DNA from: Gigaspora rosea
Taxonomy: Eukaryota > Glomeromycota > Glomeromycetes > Diversisporales > Gigasporaceae
Assembly: GCA_003550325.1 (NCBI GenBank)
Contig: QKWP01000076.1
Span: 413,851 to 477,850 of the forward strand
Reading direction: 5' to 3'
Length of the DNA stretch: 64,000 nucleotides
The notes under the pieces: generated by a model
Database searches by the model: none
Seen by the model: the letters and a program-made list of their open reading frames with translations, nothing else
What the model was told of the DNA's origin: nothing
Translations under genes and position numbers: made by a program
Part shown: positions 60,150-64,000 of the stretch, piece after piece
Layout of the letters: the number at the start of each line of letters is the position of its first letter
Position numbering within the stretch: position 1 is the first letter of the stretch

Positions 60150-60785
60150 AAAAGTGAAATAGCGTGCAATCTTGAGTACTAACTTTGAGAATAGCTACCT
60201 CAAAGAAGGAACTATATTGAAACAGAAGTATTAATTAATATTCGATAAACACAATAAAGAACTAAAAAGCACAGAAATACTTAGAGAAATATAAGGCACT
60301 CAACCAACTAACACCTACGAATCACACCTTTACCTTAGAAAATTTAACTAACTACTACAACATAAATTCAACCAAAACAGCAAGCCATTCAGGCTATATT
60401 TAATCCAAAAAGTAGTAATAAACCAGAGAATTGGTTAAAAACTACTCAACTGTTACCTACGGACTACACACCCATAACCATCATTGAACCTACAAAATAA
60501 AACTAGAACGAACAAGCGCCAAAAGAATCATATTCAATCAATCATAATCATTTAAAATAGAACTCAAAGCATTTCAACGCCAAAATTCTAAATAATACAA
60601 TACAGTACAGTAATTGAACAGAGAAAGGCATCCAACTTCACCAAAACAAATTCTAAATAATTAACACCAAAACAGCCTTAATAAAACAAATAATATTATT
60701 CATAATATTAGTAATTTTAGCCTCAGAACAATATCAATATCAACAGAAAAATCGAACCATAGTACAAGCCGATATAGTAATTTCA

Positions 60786-61061
60786 GTGCCAATACCACAA
60801 ACAATATCTGCAACACCAACTTCCACAATACCAAACGCCCAAGAAAATCCAAGTACAAAGCCAACAAACGCCAAAATCACAATACTAGCTACATCTACAG
60901 ACGCTCCAAACAACAATATAAACAATACTTTAGCAATAGAAATTCTATCAACAATCACAGCCGCATTATTAATAATATTAGGAATCTGTATTAGAAGAAT
61001 TAGAAAAAGGAAATTAGCCTACAAGCGCAACTTAACACAAGCACTAATAGGAACGAGTTAA
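60786..61061 (+). CDS. Cluster gene 1: single-span membrane protein
   Basis: Residues about 1-55 are rich in Thr, Pro, Ser and Asn, like a mucin-type stalk. A membrane span follows (ILSTITAALLIILGICI) and then a basic tail (RRIRKRKLAYKRNL), giving an outside-N, inside-C topology. The frame is open upstream of 60786 into a hydrophobic stretch that would serve as a signal peptide if a non-ATG start is used. No homologue recognised. First of the run. Confidence 0.5.
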   Translation: MPIPQTISATPTSTIPNAQENPSTKPTNAKITILATSTDAPNNNINNTLAIEILSTITAALLIILGICIRRIRKRKLAYKRNLTQALIGTS

Positions 61062-61201
61062 ACACCATTTACAACACCAATAGATATAAACAATCACAAT
61101 TACAAAACAACTAACCACCAAGATACAAATAGAAAGGCGCCCAAAAATATAACATTTTAATACCTTACTGCGCCAAAACAATAATACTAGTGTAACTATA
61201 T

Positions 61202-61558
61202 ATGAACTACTCCATTCAGGAACCTTCATTTATAAACAATATAATTAGAAACATTAGAGCAAACCAAAGCATATACCCACGTGATCAAATATATTCACAA
61301 ACACAAATATTCTTTCAATTACAATCTATGACCACTATACAAACTATTATACCAACAACAATCGATAACACTTCAGGAGATATATCAAAGAACCCTTTAG
61401 CATACTCATTGTTACAAGCACTAATTATAGTAATATTTATCTACATATTAACAATTACTATTTGCTGTATATCAATACAAAGATATAAAAAGAGATTATA
61501 CAAAAGACATCCGAACGTATCATACGAAGCTCAATACAACAACTCAGGCTGCTGCTAA
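61202..61558 (+). CDS. Cluster gene 2: single-span membrane protein
   Basis: 118 residues. The N-terminal 75 are polar with many Gln, Thr and Ile; a span LLQALIIVIFIYILTITICC precedes a basic tail (RYKKRLYKRH). Its stop overlaps the next ATG (TAAATG), a sign of tight packing. Same layout as cluster genes 1, 3 and 4, suggesting a set of minor surface or membrane proteins. Function unknown. Confidence 0.55.
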   Translation: MNYSIQEPSFINNIIRNIRANQSIYPRDQIYSQTQIFFQLQSMTTIQTIIPTTIDNTSGDISKNPLAYSLLQALIIVIFIYILTITICCISIQRYKKRLYKRHPNVSYEAQYNNSGCC

Positions 61559-61804
61559 ATGAATCAAACCCAAGAACAACCAATTACACCAATCTCACCA
61601 GAAACTGCTACAATTATCACATTTACTGTTATAAGTATCGCATTAATAGTACTTATCATCATCTGTGTACACAAAAGCTGTAATAAAAGAAAACAAAGAA
61701 ACCAAAGAAGGAACAATAGAGTACCAGACTTTCAATCAGTACAACACGAACTTAGAACCTTAACTCAAGAACAAATCAATAGTCTACCAACTGATCAACA
61801 ATGA
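61559..61804 (+). CDS. Cluster gene 3: small membrane protein
   Basis: A short polar start, a span TIITFTVISIALIVLIIICV, then a Lys/Arg/Asn-rich stretch (NKRKQRNQRRNN) and a Gln-rich end. It begins at the base after the stop of gene 2. Function unknown. Confidence 0.5.
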   Translation: MNQTQEQPITPISPETATIITFTVISIALIVLIIICVHKSCNKRKQRNQRRNNRVPDFQSVQHELRTLTQEQINSLPTDQQ

Positions 61805-61867
61805 AAACTTAGACAATACCAACAAGCACTCCAACAAGGAAACAATATCTTCAATGAAAGAAGATAA

Positions 61868-62212
61868 ATGAGTCAACAGTTCTCACTCGTAACAATATCA
61901 GTACCTACAATAACTCAGTCAATAACTCAGACCTTAAACATAACAATAACTCAAACAGCACAACCAACAACTGTATTTCAGACAACTACAGCAACTGCAA
62001 CAGTAACACCTTCATACTTTCAAGACCAGAACGTAATAATTGAAGATATAGTAATAGCATTAATAGCAGTATTCACATTTATATTAGCAGTATACTTCGG
62101 ATATAAACAAAGACTTAATAACAAACTCAAATTAGCAGAAAAAGAACAACAAAGAATATATCAACTTGCATCAGCAATTGATAGTACTATAACACCTGTA
62201 ACTACAGCTTAA
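61868..62212 (+). CDS. Cluster gene 4: Thr-rich single-span membrane protein
   Basis: 114 residues: about 55 residues of Thr/Ser/Gln-rich sequence (TITQSITQTLNITITQTAQP), a span IVIALIAVFTFILAVYFGY, and a charged helical tail (KLKLAEKEQQRIYQLAS). Its stop overlaps the next ATG (TAATG). Confidence 0.55.
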   Translation: MSQQFSLVTISVPTITQSITQTLNITITQTAQPTTVFQTTTATATVTPSYFQDQNVIIEDIVIALIAVFTFILAVYFGYKQRLNNKLKLAEKEQQRIYQLASAIDSTITPVTTA

Positions 62213-62547
62213 TGAATAATAACAACATCAACTTATTAAACCCTGAAGAATACCTCAAAGATATTGAAAATAGAATCAAAGAACTCAGAAATATCGATTT
62301 AGGACCCAAAAAGTACAAACAGTTAGAACAACACGAAGAAATAATATTTCAACAAAGCAAGGTCATAATTGATCAAAATAAACCTGCAAGAGCAGAACTA
62401 GTACAAGCATATATTATCAACTGTATAAGGAAAGAAGAACCTGAAGAATATATTAATAACATTGTAAGAGTATATAAACAGGACTTAGAATATTTGACCA
62501 GAATCACGAACCAAAAATACCTGAATGCAACACAGAAACACAATTAA
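62212..62547 (+). CDS. Cluster gene 5: soluble helical protein
   Basis: 111 residues, strongly charged and probably all helical (EEYLKDIENRIKELRNIDLG), with no membrane span and no family recognised. It overlaps gene 4 by one base and gene 6 by about 20. Confidence 0.5.
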   Translation: MNNNNINLLNPEEYLKDIENRIKELRNIDLGPKKYKQLEQHEEIIFQQSKVIIDQNKPARAELVQAYIINCIRKEEPEEYINNIVRVYKQDLEYLTRITNQKYLNATQKHN

Positions 62548-62980
62548 ACTCACAAACCAAGAACTCAACTACTGGCTAACGATATATCCAAATACATATT
62601 ATCACAACTCAAGAAAAAGAGAATTACAAGACCAATTCAAAAGATATTTTGATAGCATACCTTCATATCAAACAACATTAACAATAAGGGAATACGATAC
62701 ATTCGTGAAAGTAATTAACACACTACGAACCCTTGAAGACGAATATAAAAAGGAACTTGAAAAGATATCAAAGAAAAAGAAAGAAAATCAGAAGAAACTC
62801 CTTGATAAACTCAAGAAATTCCCAGAAATAAAAGACTTATTAACCTATATAACTATTGGACATATTTCTAAAGAAAAAGAAGTATTAAAGAAAGGACTTG
62901 AATTAGAAAACTTACATATTAAAGATTATATTCAATTTTGTCTATATACAGAAATTAAACCAAACTTTGACGCACAATAG
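62525..62980 (+). CDS. Cluster gene 6: soluble coiled-coil protein
   Basis: 151 residues with a Lys/Glu-rich coiled coil in the middle (YKKELEKISKKKKENQKKLL). It overlaps both neighbours. Function unknown. Confidence 0.5.
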   Translation: MQHRNTIKLTNQELNYWLTIYPNTYYHNSRKRELQDQFKRYFDSIPSYQTTLTIREYDTFVKVINTLRTLEDEYKKELEKISKKKKENQKKLLDKLKKFPEIKDLLTYITIGHISKEKEVLKKGLELENLHIKDYIQFCLYTEIKPNFDAQ

Positions 62981-63545
62981 CAGCGCTATAGAATTTCCAG
63001 ACCTCAACAAAATTAACTTTAAAACTTTAATGAATGGAATGATACTCAATGGTTCAAATTGGGTACAAGTTAGAAACCATTTCGAACATGCAATACAAGT
63101 ATATGTACCACTGGACTTATTAACAACAGGATACTTTACTGGAAACTATAATAATGGATATAATAGAATAGCATTAAATAATATAGCAGGACTTATAGCA
63201 GGAGATGCAGCAAATGCAGGAGCATATAATGTAGTATTTTTAAAGAACTTAGTACATAAATTGGTGATATCATGCTTTGATTACGACAGATACATATTAT
63301 ATGAAACACATAAAAATGAACTGACAACATACTTCCCAAGTGACTTCAACAGAGGAGCACGAAGAAGAAGACATGAATGGGAATCAGTACAAGATAACCC
63401 AACAACAATCTTACTAGACAAAACCAATTTTCCTGAAGAAATGAACATGTACTTCAAAGCAGCACATGCTGGAGGAACAGAACAAGGAAACTTAACATGC
63501 GCAGATACAGATGGAATGACAAGACAAGTATCATTCAGATTATAG
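62967..63545 (+). CDS. Cluster gene 7: larger soluble protein, possibly structural
   Basis: 192 residues beginning from TTG, or in the body near IEFPDLNKINFKTLMNGMIL. It is mixed alpha/beta in appearance, with Gly/Asn-rich loops (TGYFTGNYNNGYNRIALNNI) and an Arg cluster (RGARRRRHEW). It is the least low-complexity protein of the set and would be the best candidate for a capsid or replication role, but no motif decides. Base use matches its neighbours. Confidence 0.5.
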   Translation: MTHNSSAIEFPDLNKINFKTLMNGMILNGSNWVQVRNHFEHAIQVYVPLDLLTTGYFTGNYNNGYNRIALNNIAGLIAGDAANAGAYNVVFLKNLVHKLVISCFDYDRYILYETHKNELTTYFPSDFNRGARRRRHEWESVQDNPTTILLDKTNFPEEMNMYFKAAHAGGTEQGNLTCADTDGMTRQVSFRL

Positions 63546-64000
63546 TTTGATAAAGTATTCATAACACCAAAAATGATCAAAGAAAAGCAGAAACAGTTCA
63601 ACAAAATAAAATTTGAACCAAGATATCTAATTGAAATAGATGAAGCAGCAAACTTCAAACTAAATTTAACCGCGACTTAGCACTATGCAGAAACAACACA
63701 TCATTCTTAGGAGGACTACAAATATTATTAGAAGGAATGTTACCAAATAGATGACATGAACTAGAAGACTACAAAAGCCAAATGAACTTAATTAACAATG
63801 AAATCACAGATACACCAGCATTCTTTACAGCATTATCAAGAGTATATGATTATTATAAATCAGAAAAAGTAGGAGAATATTTTAGAAACCAATTAGAAAA
63901 GAAACAAATGAACTTCCTAAGTAAACAAAGAGAATTCTATGACAATGAAAAGAAGAAAAAAGAAAACAGATTCAAAAAGAATGAATTCGCAATAGTATCC
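63546..64000 (+). other. Continuation of the cluster, cut by the window end
   Basis: The same A-rich coding-like sequence continues with helical, charged segments (YKSQMNLINNEITDTPAFFT; EKKKKENRFKKNEFAIVS). It is not resolved into a gene here. Confidence 0.4.

Larger units (their letters stand above)
60150..64000 (+). mobile_element. Virus-like or mitochondrial-plasmid-like gene cluster (fossil, partial)
   Basis: The + strand is strikingly rich in A and C and poor in G, unlike everything upstream. At least seven short genes follow one another on the + strand with overlaps such as TAAATG and TAATG, as in compact viral or plasmid genomes. Four encode a Thr/Ser/Gln/Asn-rich outer part plus one membrane span; the others are soluble, one possibly structural. 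ATA and AGA codons are frequent. No polymerase, integrase or packaging ATPase lies in the part seen, so the family cannot be named; it continues beyond 64000. The cluster is partly eroded, with few breaks. Confidence 0.55.

Noticed and set aside
1-64000. tRNA or rRNA genes
   Set aside because: No stretch with a full cloverleaf or conserved rRNA core was found; only a polymerase III box-like pair at 47175-47250.

Overview
The window looks like nuclear DNA of an early-diverging fungus, most likely an arbuscular mycorrhizal (Glomeromycotina) fungus. The reasons are its very high A+T, its gene types (SPRY-TPR, NLRC3-like LRR, WD/TRP-like ion channel and RS-rich proteins), abundant short spliceosomal introns, and a crowd of DNA transposons and MITEs. 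The organism call is inference from style; no marker gene is present.

The outstanding feature is one gene running from 263 to at least 17376 on the + strand. Its 5' part is ordinary: six exons encode a SPRY domain and three TPR motifs. The TPR exon then ends in a splice donor, and the next 15.6 kb holds about 161 tiny exons, about 147 of them exactly 3 nt long, separated by introns of mostly 70-100 nt. Each unit reads AG / NNN / GTRAGTATTT. All introns are phase 2, so almost every codon is split by an intron. Reading the triplets in order gives about 165 residues with no stop in that phase, although eight microexons are themselves TGA or TAA and the other two phases hit stops. Because exons are 3n in a constant phase, skipping any of them keeps the frame. 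MITEs have landed in introns, and one hAT MITE duplicated a microexon with its donor. A 3' segment (17460-18810) carries a second, mutually similar set of introns.

The rest, in order: an LRR pseudogene on the minus strand (19065-20469); a small secreted cysteine-bearing protein (23249-23764, minus); a dispersed repeat array with GTGCAC and ATCGTTAAGAT motifs (24735-25445); several MITEs (26814-29262); a decayed WD/TRP-like ion-channel gene (31666-36228); a 2.5-kb hAT-type foldback element with a perfect 8-bp target duplication (36426-38927); a group of pogo/Tigger-like MITEs (39734-42571) next to a pogo/Tigger-type transposase gene (43839-46969); a GC-richer island of unknown nature (47170-48215); an RS-rich multi-exon gene on the minus strand (48872-51608); a solo LTR fossil in a short tandem array; and a CACTA/Plavaka-like transposase relic (53881-57206).

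From about 60150 to the window end the composition changes abruptly: the + strand becomes very A-rich and G-poor and carries a compact run of short overlapping genes, several with one membrane span. This looks like a virus-like or mitochondrial-plasmid-like element, family not identified, and is treated as a fossil insertion that continues past the window.
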